The notes under the pieces are model-generated. The model searched no databases. It saw only the letters and a list, made by a program, of their open reading frames with translations, and was not told where the DNA came from. Of a DNA stretch of 9,567 nt, positions 1 to 6,877 are shown piece by piece. The translations under genes and the position numbers were made by a program. This DNA is from Neptuniibacter sp. (GTDB taxonomy: Bacteria > Pseudomonadota > Gammaproteobacteria > Pseudomonadales > Balneatricaceae). The first letter of the stretch is position 1, and each line of letters opens with the position of its first letter. Location of the stretch: NCBI GenBank assembly GCA_030149405.1, contig JASBRM010000380.1, positions 1 through 9,567 of the forward strand, written 5' to 3'.

Positions 1-1937
1 GCTTTAACCGAAACATATCCGCGTGGCGGTTCGATACCGTTAGTTGAATTAGTAATCTGAGAAGAGGTTTCACATGGCATCAGTGCCGTCAGAGTACTGT
101 TACGCAGGCCGAACTCTTTAATATCTTCACGCAGCGTTTCCCAGAAATGATGTAAAGGCTCTTCGCAGAACTCATCTACTTCACGCTTGTAAGTATCGAT
201 CGGCAACAGGCCTTTAGAGTACACAGTCTCGTTAAACTTCGGACAAGCACCGCGCTCTTTAGCAAGTTCGTTAGAAGCCTTCAGAAGGTTGTACTGGATC
301 GCTTCAAATGTTTTGTGAACCAAACCATTAGCAGAACCATCAGAGTACTTAACCCCGTTCTTCGCCAGATAGTAAGCAAAGTTAGTTACACCTACACCCA
401 GCGGGCGACGATTCATCGTCGAGGTATGTGCAGCCGGGATTGGGTAATCCTGATAATCCAGAAGGTTATCCAGGGCACGTACAATCAGATCAGCCAAGTT
501 TTCCAGCTCATCCAGATTTTCCACAGCACCCAGATTAAACGCAGACAGGGTACAGAGCGCAATCTCACCTTCTTCATCGTGAACATGATTCAGAGGCTTA
601 GTCGGCAGAGCAATCTCCAGACATAGGTTAGATTGCTTAACCGGCGCAACAGCAGGATCAAATGGACTGTGGGTATTACAGTGGTCGACATTCTGGATAT
701 AGATACGTCCAGTCTGTGCACGTTCGCCTGCCAGAATACCAAACAGTTCTACTGCTTTAATTGTCTGCTTACGGATATTTGGATCGTTTTCATACTGAAC
801 ATAAAGACGTTCAAACTCATCCTGATCAGCAAAGAAAGCATCATACAAGCCAGGCACTTCGTGCGGGCTAAACAGTGTGATATCTCCACCTTTGATCAGG
901 CGTGTGTACATAAGCTTGTTGATCTGCACACCGTAATCCAGATGACGTACCCGGTTCTCTTCCACACCACGGTTATTTTTCAATACCAGAAGGGATTCAA
1001 CTTCAAGGTGCCAGATCGGATAGAACAAAGTGGCTGCACCACCACGAACACCACCCTGCGAGCACGACTTAACCGCGGTCTGGAAGTGTTTGTAGAATGG
1101 GATACAACCGGTGTGGTACGCCTCACCATTACGGATCGGGCTACCCAGTGCACGAATGCGGCCAGCATTGATACCAATACCTGCACGCTGAGAAACATAT
1201 TTAACAATCGATGCCGAGGTCGCATTGATAGAGTCCAGGCTGTCACCTGTTTCAATCAGTACGCAAGAGCTGAACTGACGTGTCGGTGTACGCACACCCG
1301 CCATGATTGGTGTAGGCAGAGACAACTTGAACAATGACGTCGCGTCATAGAAACGCTTAACGTAATCCAGACGCGTCTCTTTTGGATAATCTGCAAACAG
1401 ACAAGCCGCCACCAACATATAAAGAATCTGCGGACTTTCATAAACTTCACCGGTAACACGGTTCTGGACCAGATACTTACCTTCCAGCTGCTTAACCGCC
1501 GAATAGGAGAAGTTCATATCACGCTTGTGGTCTAAATGGCTGTTCAGCTCATCCCACTCAGCTTCTGAATAATCTTCCACTAAGTGCTTGTCATAACGGC
1601 CGGCTTCAACCTGCTCAGAAACATGTTCGAATAAACGTGGCGGTTCAAATTTGCCAAAAGCACGTTTACGCAGATGGAAAATCGCCAGGCGCGCTGCCAG
1701 ATACTGATAATCAGGAGCATCTTCAGAAATAAGATCTGCTGCGGATTTAATCAGGGTCTCGTGAATGTCGAAGGTTTTCATCCCCTCGAAGAATTGCAAG
1801 TGAGCTTTTAACTCAACCTCTGATGGTGAAACGGCGTTTAACCCTTCGGCGGCCCAGATAACAACTTTATGGATCTTTTCCAGATCCAGTGCTTCTTGCC
1901 GACCATCCCTTTTGGTAACCATCAGATCTTGCTGCAT
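1..1937 (-). CDS. nrdA: Ribonucleoside-diphosphate reductase class Ia, alpha (large) subunit, 3'-truncated by window edge
   Basis: This is the catalytic subunit of aerobic ribonucleotide reductase, which with NrdB reduces ribonucleoside diphosphates to deoxyribonucleotides in the cytoplasm. Reading the minus strand from ATG at 1937 gives 645 complete codons. They match E. coli NrdA in the same numbering, as I recall that protein, without net gaps. An N-terminal ATP-cone begins around VTKRDG (residues 7-12). Active-site residues are at the E. coli positions: Cys225 (codon 1265-1263), Asn437, Cys439 (codon 623-621), Glu441 and Cys462 (codon 554-552). The C-terminal radical-transfer tyrosines and the redox Cys pair lie beyond the left edge. 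Residue 622 is Cys (PCETSS) where E. coli has Ser. The start is fixed by the E. coli-length N-terminus; a weak GGAAAG Shine-Dalgarno precedes it. nrdB is probably next downstream, but is not visible. Two NrdR boxes lie upstream. Identification is very secure. Confidence 0.97.
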   Translation of the reverse strand, partial: MQQDLMVTKRDGRQEALDLEKIHKVVIWAAEGLNAVSPSEVELKAHLQFFEGMKTFDIHETLIKSAADLISEDAPDYQYLAARLAIFHLRKRAFGKFEPPRLFEHVSEQVEAGRYDKHLVEDYSEAEWDELNSHLDHKRDMNFSYSAVKQLEGKYLVQNRVTGEVYESPQILYMLVAACLFADYPKETRLDYVKRFYDATSLFKLSLPTPIMAGVRTPTRQFSSCVLIETGDSLDSINATSASIVKYVSQRAGIGINAGRIRALGSPIRNGEAYHTGCIPFYKHFQTAVKSCSQGGVRGGAATLFYPIWHLEVESLLVLKNNRGVEENRVRHLDYGVQINKLMYTRLIKGGDITLFSPHEVPGLYDAFFADQDEFERLYVQYENDPNIRKQTIKAVELFGILAGERAQTGRIYIQNVDHCNTHSPFDPAVAPVKQSNLCLEIALPTKPLNHVHDEEGEIALCTLSAFNLGAVENLDELENLADLIVRALDNLLDYQDYPIPAAHTSTMNRRPLGVGVTNFAYYLAKNGVKYSDGSANGLVHKTFEAIQYNLLKASNELAKERGACPKFNETVYSKGLLPIDTYKREVDEFCEEPLHHFWETLREDIKEFGLRNSTLTALMPCETSSQITNSTNGIEPPRGYVSVK

Positions 1938-2077
1938 GCGACTTTCCAATTGAAACTTATCTATTTGTAATTGTATTGCTGCAAACCTGTGCATTTGTTG
2001 TCATTGCGACCCATTTAAATGCAGGAAATGCCCGTTGTAACTGGGCTACAGCCTTTTCTACTCTAGCTCTGCGCAAC

Positions 2078-2093
2078 ACACTATATATTGTGT
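2078..2093. promoter_or_regulatory. NrdR box 1 (nrdA-proximal)
   Basis: The 16-base sequence ACACTATATATTGTGT matches the NrdR-box pattern ACACwAtATaTwGtgt. NrdR is the zinc-finger/ATP-cone repressor of ribonucleotide reductase operons. This box is the one nearer nrdA and would lie just downstream of the proposed transcription start. Confidence 0.88.
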
Positions 2094-2108
2094 TACCAAG
2101 CGAATTAA

Positions 2109-2124
2109 ACACTAAATATAGTGA
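2109..2124. promoter_or_regulatory. NrdR box 2 (nrdA-distal)
   Basis: ACACTAAATATAGTGA is a second 16-base NrdR-box match. Its centre is 31 bp from that of box 1, three helical turns, with 15 bp between boxes. This is the tandem arrangement expected for co-operative NrdR binding on one face of the DNA. It overlaps the candidate -10 element of nrdA, which fits repression. Confidence 0.88.
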
Positions 2125-2142
2125 TCCAGAATGTTAATGCAA
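2115..2142 (-). promoter_or_regulatory. Candidate sigma70 promoter of nrdA
   Basis: On the minus strand, TTGCAT (2142-2137) and TATATT (2120-2115) are separated by 16 bases. The -10 element lies inside NrdR box 2, so repressor binding would block polymerase. Transcription would begin near 2108, giving a leader of about 170 bases. The -35 matches the consensus only in its first three bases. A second possible -10, TATAGT (2085-2080), lies inside box 1 but has a poorer -35. Confidence 0.45.
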
Positions 2143-2179
2143 TACTTGATTTTACCCTATGTTGGGTGTAGGCAAACTC

Positions 2180-2193
2180 TACGCAAATGCGTA
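2180..2193. promoter_or_regulatory. Inverted repeat, possible operator
   Basis: TACGCA and TGCGTA form a perfect 6-bp inverted repeat around a central AA. It lies upstream of the nrdA promoter and well upstream of the DUF2788 gene. The arms resemble a PurR half-site (ACGCAA), but the spacing is too short for a LacI-family operator. The binding protein, if any, is unknown. Confidence 0.25.
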
Positions 2194-2301
2194 AACATTG
2201 ATAGGCCGCGGGCTGTAGAGGAGATCCACCCTAACATGCCTTTGTTTCATTTTTTAAAATTTTTTTTGATGCAAAAAATCACTCAAAAACTATGCCAGAA
2301 A

Positions 2302-2350
2302 AGAAGACCTTTTTTGTTCTTTCTTTAAACAACAGAAGACCTGTTTGTTC
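2302..2350. repeat. Imperfect direct repeat, two copies 32 bp apart
   Basis: Copy 1 (2302-2319) is AGAAGACCTTTTTTGTTC and copy 2 (2334-2350) is AGAAGACCTGTTTGTTC, differing by one substitution and one T. The offset of 32 bp is close to three helical turns. Part of copy 2 (ACCTGTT) is complementary to AACAGGT at 2392-2398, so it could also form the outer stem of an RNA structure. No known regulator is recognised. Confidence 0.5.
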
Positions 2351-2361
2351 ACTTAATATGC

Positions 2362-2387
2362 AGCTCAGTAAGGCTGAAAACTGGGCT
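2362..2387 (+). other. Possible stem-loop upstream of the DUF2788 gene
   Basis: AGCTCAGT (2362-2369) can pair with ACTGGGCT (2380-2387) in an 8-bp stem with one G-U pair and a 10-base loop. Flanking bases can pair further: GTTC (2347-2350) with GAAC (2391-2394), or ACCTGTT with AACAGGT. No T-run follows, so it is not a plain terminator. It may be a DNA operator or part of an untranslated RNA, or it may be chance. Confidence 0.3.
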
Positions 2388-2420
2388 AAAGAACAGGTAT
2401 AAATAATTGCACATTTCCTG

Positions 2421-2426
2421 TACAAT
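2421..2426 (+). promoter_or_regulatory. Candidate -10 element for the DUF2788 gene
   Basis: TACAAT (2421-2426) lies 36 bases ahead of the start codon. No good -35 exists at 16-18 bases. An alternative is TATAAA (2398-2403), paired with CTGAAA (2374-2379) at 18 bases. The TTGCAC at 2407-2412 is too close to TACAAT to be its -35. Either start would give a short leader. Confidence 0.35.
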
Positions 2427-2462
2427 CCGCGACCAATTTAAAATTTTGGGTGAGGTATAAAT

Positions 2463-2660
2463 ATGCGTTTAGCAGAGATGGAAGCAATTGCCTTGAATAT
2501 CGGCCTAGCCGTTTTTGCAGCTTTTATTTTCTTTATCATCTACGATCTTGCCAAGAAATCTAACGCCGGAAAATTTGGCACGGCCATTTTGTTCTTTGCT
2601 CTGGGTTTGGGTTTGGCAGCCTTTATCGTGAAGAGCGTTGTTGTGGAAATGATAGGCTGA
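2463..2660 (+). CDS. Small two-helix inner-membrane protein, DUF2788 family
   Basis: The 65-residue product has a short charged N-terminus, then two hydrophobic segments (about residues 9-29 and 40-61). A basic loop, LAKKSNAGKFGT, lies between them. The length, the KFGT entry into the second helix and the hydrophobic spacing resemble the DUF2788 family of small gammaproteobacterial membrane proteins, whose function is unknown. The lysine-rich loop favours a hairpin with the loop in the cytoplasm. TGAGGT (2451-2456) is a good Shine-Dalgarno six bases ahead of the ATG, so expression is likely. The gene is single; its neighbour on the right is convergent and begins 13 bases after the stop. The family assignment is from recall of the sequence pattern. 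Confidence 0.8.
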   Translation: MRLAEMEAIALNIGLAVFAAFIFFIIYDLAKKSNAGKFGTAILFFALGLGLAAFIVKSVVVEMIG

Positions 2661-2661
2661 C

Positions 2662-2684
2662 GTCGAGTCAGACCTATTCTCGAC
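2662..2684. terminator. Weak hairpin at the convergent gene ends
   Basis: GTCGAG (2662-2667) pairs with CTCGAC (2679-2684) around an 11-base loop, just after the DUF2788 stop and across the stop codon of the convergent HugZ-like gene. No T-run follows on either strand, so it is at best a poor intrinsic terminator. It is the only candidate between the two genes. Confidence 0.2.
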
Positions 2685-3192
2685 TCTTGATCTTCTGCTC
2701 CGAGATATGCTCTAAGCCACCTGTTTTCGGATCAACTTCATAAGCACGGCCAAAGCCTACTACATAGGTACCGCTGCGTGGACTCAGGCGAAACATATGA
2801 AAGTCCTGCAGCGTTTTCAACATGGACATAATACTGCCAAACTTTTGCTCCATGGCGTCCAAAACTGTTTGGTAATTAACCTCTGCTCTGGAAACCTGTG
2901 ATACCTCACACTGGTAGATCAAACGCTCACGGGCAAACTGATTCCGGCTTTGTTCTTCATCCGTGATAAACATAATGGACGCCTGATTATGCAGCATCAG
3001 GTTTTTAGTATGTGCCGCTAATTCACTGATAAACAGATAAAACTCCCCTTCCGCATCACGAAAATAAGGCGCGTAACTTATTTCAGCATGCCCTTCAGAG
3101 TTCACGGTTGAAAGCAGCAGTGTTTGCTTACTTTCCTGTAAGGCAATGCAATCTTGCGATAATTCCTGAGTACTCTTTTCGTTGTTAGACAT
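2674..3192 (-). CDS. HugZ/HutZ-like pyridoxamine 5'-phosphate oxidase-fold protein
   Basis: The 172-residue protein has the split-barrel flavin-binding fold of the pyridoxamine-phosphate oxidase superfamily. It resembles the HugZ/HutZ heme-utilisation branch, whose members bind and degrade heme to release iron. Visible hallmarks are the barrel start TLLLSTVNSEGHAEISYAPY (24-43), FARERLIYQCEV (86-97), DFHMFRLSPRSGTYVVGFG (130-148) and a C-terminal His162. Arg90 and Asp130 fall where HutZ has its reported Arg92 and Asp132. His162 may correspond to the heme-ligand His170, but that region is not well aligned by eye. The length is close to HutZ (about 176). AGAAGG seven bases upstream supports the start. 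No hutX, hutW or transport gene is adjacent and I see no clear Fur box, so heme use is an inference; another PNPOx-like role is possible. Confidence 0.8.
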   Translation of the reverse strand: MSNNEKSTQELSQDCIALQESKQTLLLSTVNSEGHAEISYAPYFRDAEGEFYLFISELAAHTKNLMLHNQASIMFITDEEQSRNQFARERLIYQCEVSQVSRAEVNYQTVLDAMEQKFGSIMSMLKTLQDFHMFRLSPRSGTYVVGFGRAYEVDPKTGGLEHISEQKIKSRE

Positions 3193-3255
3193 GTAAAGAC
3201 CTTCTCAAAAGACACAAATTATTCATGGTTTAGGTTTCCCCGCCGATACAAAAAA

Positions 3256-3269
3256 TAGTGTAATCACTA
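3256..3269. promoter_or_regulatory. Inverted repeat in the divergent promoter region
   Basis: TAGTG and CACTA flank TAAT, giving a 14-bp near-palindrome in the 110 bases between the HugZ-like and PilZ-like genes. It could be an operator for either. A candidate -10, TTATAC (3283-3288), for the plus-strand gene lies just downstream. I do not recognise the site as a Fur, LexA or other known box. Confidence 0.3.
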
Positions 3270-3302
3270 CTGTTAAGTACCGTTATACAGGGTTATGTAG
3301 TA

Positions 3303-3716
3303 ATGACTGAAGAACAGCGTGTAATTCATCACCCCGAAGAGTTTTCTATTCAACTGAATACCCAGAAAACGCCCCCGCTCTTTTCAGATAAACCATTAGA
3401 TCTCAAACTGATTTGCCACTCAAATACTGCCTTTTCGACTGGAGAATCCGTTGCGATCAACCTGCCCACCGTCAGTCTCGATCAGGAGGTGACCGGTATA
3501 GTTGACTCCTGCACCACTACTCAGCAAGGGTTTGAGTTAGGCATTAAATTCCCCAACCCGAACGAGTTAATGCGTATCCGCATGCTGGAACAGCTCTGTT
3601 TTATAAAACGTTATCGCGACCATGTCCTGCATACTGAAGGACGTGACATTTCCGATCAGGACGCAGCCCTGGAATGGATTGCTAAATACGCTCGACTATT
3701 CCCTACTGCGGGATAA
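3303..3716 (+). CDS. Degenerate PilZ-domain protein
   Basis: The 137-residue product resembles a conserved pseudomonad/oceanospirillal PilZ-family protein. It has an N-terminal beta-barrel region (about 8-90) and an alpha-helical tail with MLEQLCFIKRYRDHVL and AALEWIAKYARLFP. PilZ domains normally bind cyclic di-GMP through an RxxxR motif and a D/NxSxxG motif. Here the first is replaced by QRVIHHPEE, leaving one arginine, and the second appears as CHSNTA, keeping Ser but losing the acidic/Asn residue and the Gly. Cyclic di-GMP binding is therefore doubtful, and the protein may act by protein contacts instead. A short AGGG (3289-3292) ten bases ahead of the ATG is the only Shine-Dalgarno. It is divergent from the HugZ-like gene and lies 75 bases ahead of kdsA on the same strand. 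The domain assignment is by motif and tail pattern only. Confidence 0.7.
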   Translation: MTEEQRVIHHPEEFSIQLNTQKTPPLFSDKPLDLKLICHSNTAFSTGESVAINLPTVSLDQEVTGIVDSCTTTQQGFELGIKFPNPNELMRIRMLEQLCFIKRYRDHVLHTEGRDISDQDAALEWIAKYARLFPTAG

Positions 3717-3738
3717 TTCCTTCAACAGTGATCACAGA

Positions 3739-4640
<902 letters not shown>

Positions 4641-4659
4641 GAGCAGCTCATCCATTTCT

Positions 4660-4687
4660 AAAACCACCCAGTATGGGTGGTTTTTTT
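4660..4687. terminator. Strong intrinsic terminator after kdsA
   Basis: AAACCACCCA (4661-4670) and TGGGTGGTTT (4674-4683) form a perfect 10-bp stem around GTA, followed by an unbroken T-run to 4687. A-rich sequence on the left side gives some bidirectional potential. It separates kdsA from the downstream group. Confidence 0.93.
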
Positions 4688-4727
4688 ATGCCGCAAACAA
4701 CGCCTTGAAAAATAAGCAAATAAGGGG

Positions 4728-4757
4728 CTGACTTATACCACCACCCTTGTCTATGAT
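4728..4757 (+). promoter_or_regulatory. Candidate promoter of the pseudokinase gene
   Basis: CTGACT (4728-4733) and TATGAT (4752-4757) are 18 bases apart, between the kdsA terminator and the next start codon. Just downstream are inverted repeats CTATG/CATAG (4751-4755, 4763-4767) and TGTCT/AGACA (4748-4752, 4760-4764), overlapping the -10. These could be an operator. AGACA also recurs at 4773 and 4781. Confidence 0.35.
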
Positions 4758-4791
4758 AGAGACATAGTGACCAGACAGGCAGACAACCCAA

Positions 4792-6792
4792 ATGAGTGAT
4801 ACACCTGACTCTCTCTATCAGGCTTTGCAGCCCGATGCGATCATAGGGCCGGACCACCATCGGTTTAAACTCATCAAGCAAGGCAATGAACATCCGCTAG
4901 GACAGTTCTGGCAGGCTGAAGATCAAAGCGTCACTGGCAACCCAATCGTCACTCTACTGATGCTTGCCCCTCAACTCCTCAAACAAAAGAGCTTTGTTGA
5001 GGGCATCAAAAAACACACCTCTCAAATTAAAAACGTCAAAAACAAGCATGTTGCCGAGTGTTATGGCTACTTCACTGAGAAGGGCAAACTGATGTTTTTA
5101 TCCTTCGAGAAGCTCGAAGGATTAACGTTGAAATCCATGATGGAGAAAGGCAGCCAACTCACAGCCAAACAACAGATGGCTCTGATCCAGCAAATCGCCT
5201 ATTCCATCGACATAAGTTATCAGAAATTACATACCGCTCACGGCTGCCTCGAAACTGGCGCGTTATTCGTTAATCGTAAAGCCGGTATCAAGCTCACAAT
5301 GCACGGTTTGCGGGATACGCTTGAGTCCGTTACTTCTCTGCTGCCACAGCCGGTTTTCTATCCTCAATACCAATCTCCCGAGGCATTCCATCCTGATAAA
5401 CTGGATCGCCGTTCCGATGTCTATTCCTTTGCCTGCATCCTCTACGAGATGATGACGGGCAGAGCACCGTTCAGTGTCGATGACACTGAAGCAGACAGGG
5501 TCAGAAGAGAACTGTCTCAACCCGAAGGGCTCGACGAAAAGCAATGGCAGGAGCTGCAAAAGGCTTTCTCAACAAACATTGAAGATCGCTTTGCAAACTG
5601 TACTGACCTGGTTAAAGCAGTATTTCCTCCAGAGCAGGAGAAACCAGATGAAACCGCCAAGTCTGAGCAAGAGAAAGCAGATACAAATGCGTCTGAAGCT
5701 GAGTCCGATGAAGAGAAACCCAAGAAGAAGTTCAAACTGCCTTCCTTAAAACTGCCCAAGGTACCTAAATTCGCATCCTACGCTTTACTGGGATTTGGAA
5801 TTTTCGCTGCAGGTTATTTAATTGGCTGGACTATTTCCAGCTTCATTAATTTTAAAGAAAAAGATTTCCAGGCTCTGCAGCTCCAGAAACAACAGGAAGC
5901 CTTGCAGCAAATGTTCAGTTCCCTTCAGGCTCAACAGGAAGTGCAGGCCATGCAGGAGAAGAACATCCGCGATAAGGATATTCAGTTACAACTACTGCAA
6001 AATGATCTGGACAAAGCTCTGAAACAAGCAGGCTCCGGAGACCCGGATCAACCTGGGAATACGATTTTTAAAGACCAGATCAGTCAGAATTTGTATGGAC
6101 CTGAGATGGTACTTTTGCCCTCAGGGCAGTACCGAATGGGCGACCAAAGTGGCCAGGGTGATGACAACGAGAGACCTGTACACATCGTCACGCTCAAGAA
6201 ACCCTTTGCTGTATCCAGGTTTGAAGTCACTTTTGCTGACTATGATGCTTTTGCCGAAATGACTAACCGCCCTCTGCCATCAGACGAAGGCTGGGGGCGC
6301 GGCAACCGTCCAGTAATCAACGTCAGTTGGAGAGATGCGAAAGCCTATGCCGAGTGGCTGGCTGACAAAACCGGCCAACCCTATCGTCTGCCGACTGAAG
6401 CAGAGTGGGAGTATGCTGCAAGAGCTGGCAATCTAACCACCTATTGGTGGGGTGACCGCATGCAACCCAACATGGCGGCATGTTCGGACTGTGGCAGTGA
6501 ATGGGATGGCAAACAAACCGCTCCGGTAGGTAGCTTCCCGGCCAACAGCTGGGGGCTTCATGATATGACGGGTAATGTCGATGAGTGGGTCGAAGATTGT
6601 TATGAAGATAACTACAACCTTGCACCTTTAGATGGTTCAGCCTATATACAAAGAGTCTGCAGTAATCGCGTGATGCGCGGAGGCTCCTGGTTTGAGATCA
6701 ATCGTTTGATTCGTCCAGCCAGCCGTTATCGACATCCAACCGATGCAAAACGTAACAGCTGGGGCTTCAGGGTCGCTTTGGATGTGCAATAA
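4792..6792 (+). CDS. Membrane pseudokinase fused to a periplasmic SUMF1/FGE-like domain
   Basis: The 666-residue protein joins four parts. Residues about 24-277 have a Ser/Thr-kinase fold, with SPE (195-197), DRRSDVYSFACILYEMMTG (205-223) and the late Arg266. The ATP-binding Lys is not evident (NPIVTLLML), HRD is replaced by HGC (150-152) and DFG by MHG (170-172), so it is very probably catalytically dead. An acidic then lysine-rich linker (281-326) leads to one membrane helix (about 328-351). Positive charge before the helix puts the kinase fold in the cytoplasm. A Gln-rich coiled coil (355-412) and an FGE-sulfatase/SUMF1-like domain (436-666, with RLPTEAEWEYAARAG and MRGGSW) would be periplasmic. 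That domain lacks the Cys pair of true formylglycine-generating enzymes. The start is fixed by an in-frame stop at 4768, but has no clear Shine-Dalgarno. Its role is unknown; signalling or scaffolding across the membrane is an inference. Confidence 0.9.
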   Translation: MSDTPDSLYQALQPDAIIGPDHHRFKLIKQGNEHPLGQFWQAEDQSVTGNPIVTLLMLAPQLLKQKSFVEGIKKHTSQIKNVKNKHVAECYGYFTEKGKLMFLSFEKLEGLTLKSMMEKGSQLTAKQQMALIQQIAYSIDISYQKLHTAHGCLETGALFVNRKAGIKLTMHGLRDTLESVTSLLPQPVFYPQYQSPEAFHPDKLDRRSDVYSFACILYEMMTGRAPFSVDDTEADRVRRELSQPEGLDEKQWQELQKAFSTNIEDRFANCTDLVKAVFPPEQEKPDETAKSEQEKADTNASEAESDEEKPKKKFKLPSLKLPKVPKFASYALLGFGIFAAGYLIGWTISSFINFKEKDFQALQLQKQQEALQQMFSSLQAQQEVQAMQEKNIRDKDIQLQLLQNDLDKALKQAGSGDPDQPGNTIFKDQISQNLYGPEMVLLPSGQYRMGDQSGQGDDNERPVHIVTLKKPFAVSRFEVTFADYDAFAEMTNRPLPSDEGWGRGNRPVINVSWRDAKAYAEWLADKTGQPYRLPTEAEWEYAARAGNLTTYWWGDRMQPNMAACSDCGSEWDGKQTAPVGSFPANSWGLHDMTGNVDEWVEDCYEDNYNLAPLDGSAYIQRVCSNRVMRGGSWFEINRLIRPASRYRHPTDAKRNSWGFRVALDVQ

Positions 6793-6877
6793 ACCACTGC
6801 GCCTGACTCTTAAGTCGCCGTTCAGGGTTTAAGCTGTCTACTGCTCACTTAAATGCAAACAAAAATGGACTATGAGC

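Larger units (their letters stand above)
1938..2462. other. 525-base non-coding region between nrdA and the DUF2788 gene
   Basis: I find no convincing gene here. An open frame at 2131-2328 exists but encodes a low-complexity, lysine/phenylalanine-rich product without a Shine-Dalgarno. The region holds, from left to right: the nrdA leader with a perfect 10-bp palindrome CATTTAAATG (2012-2021) and a small GGCT-AC-AGCC inverted repeat (2044-2053); the two NrdR boxes; the nrdA promoter; the inverted repeat TACGCA-AA-TGCGTA (2180-2193); a long A/T tract (about 2249-2268); an imperfect direct repeat (2302-2350); a possible hairpin (2362-2387); and the promoter region of the small membrane-protein gene. 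It is unusually long for two divergent genes. Confidence 0.7.

Noticed and set aside
315..1337. Two long plus-strand open frames (315-626 and 633-1337) and two minus-strand frames (980-1459)
   Set aside because: They lie entirely within nrdA in other frames, have unlikely compositions, and NrdA active-site residues are intact in the true frame.
2180..2193. PurR operator
   Set aside because: The half-site resembles ACGCAA, but the palindrome is 14 bp with a central AA rather than the 16-bp form with central CG.
2131..2328. A 65-codon plus-strand open frame in the nrdA upstream region
   Set aside because: It begins beside NrdR box 2, has no Shine-Dalgarno and no recognisable family pattern, and ends in an A/T tract. 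It is probably a chance frame.
2407..2426. TTGCAC plus TACAAT as a sigma70 promoter pair
   Set aside because: The spacer is only 8 bases, far too short for a -35/-10 pair.
4773..4785. AGACAGGCAGACA short direct repeat as an iteron
   Set aside because: Only two adjacent 5-base copies plus one nearby; too short to separate from chance.
6094..6792. A genuine formylglycine-generating enzyme
   Set aside because: The Cys pair expected after RGGSW is missing.
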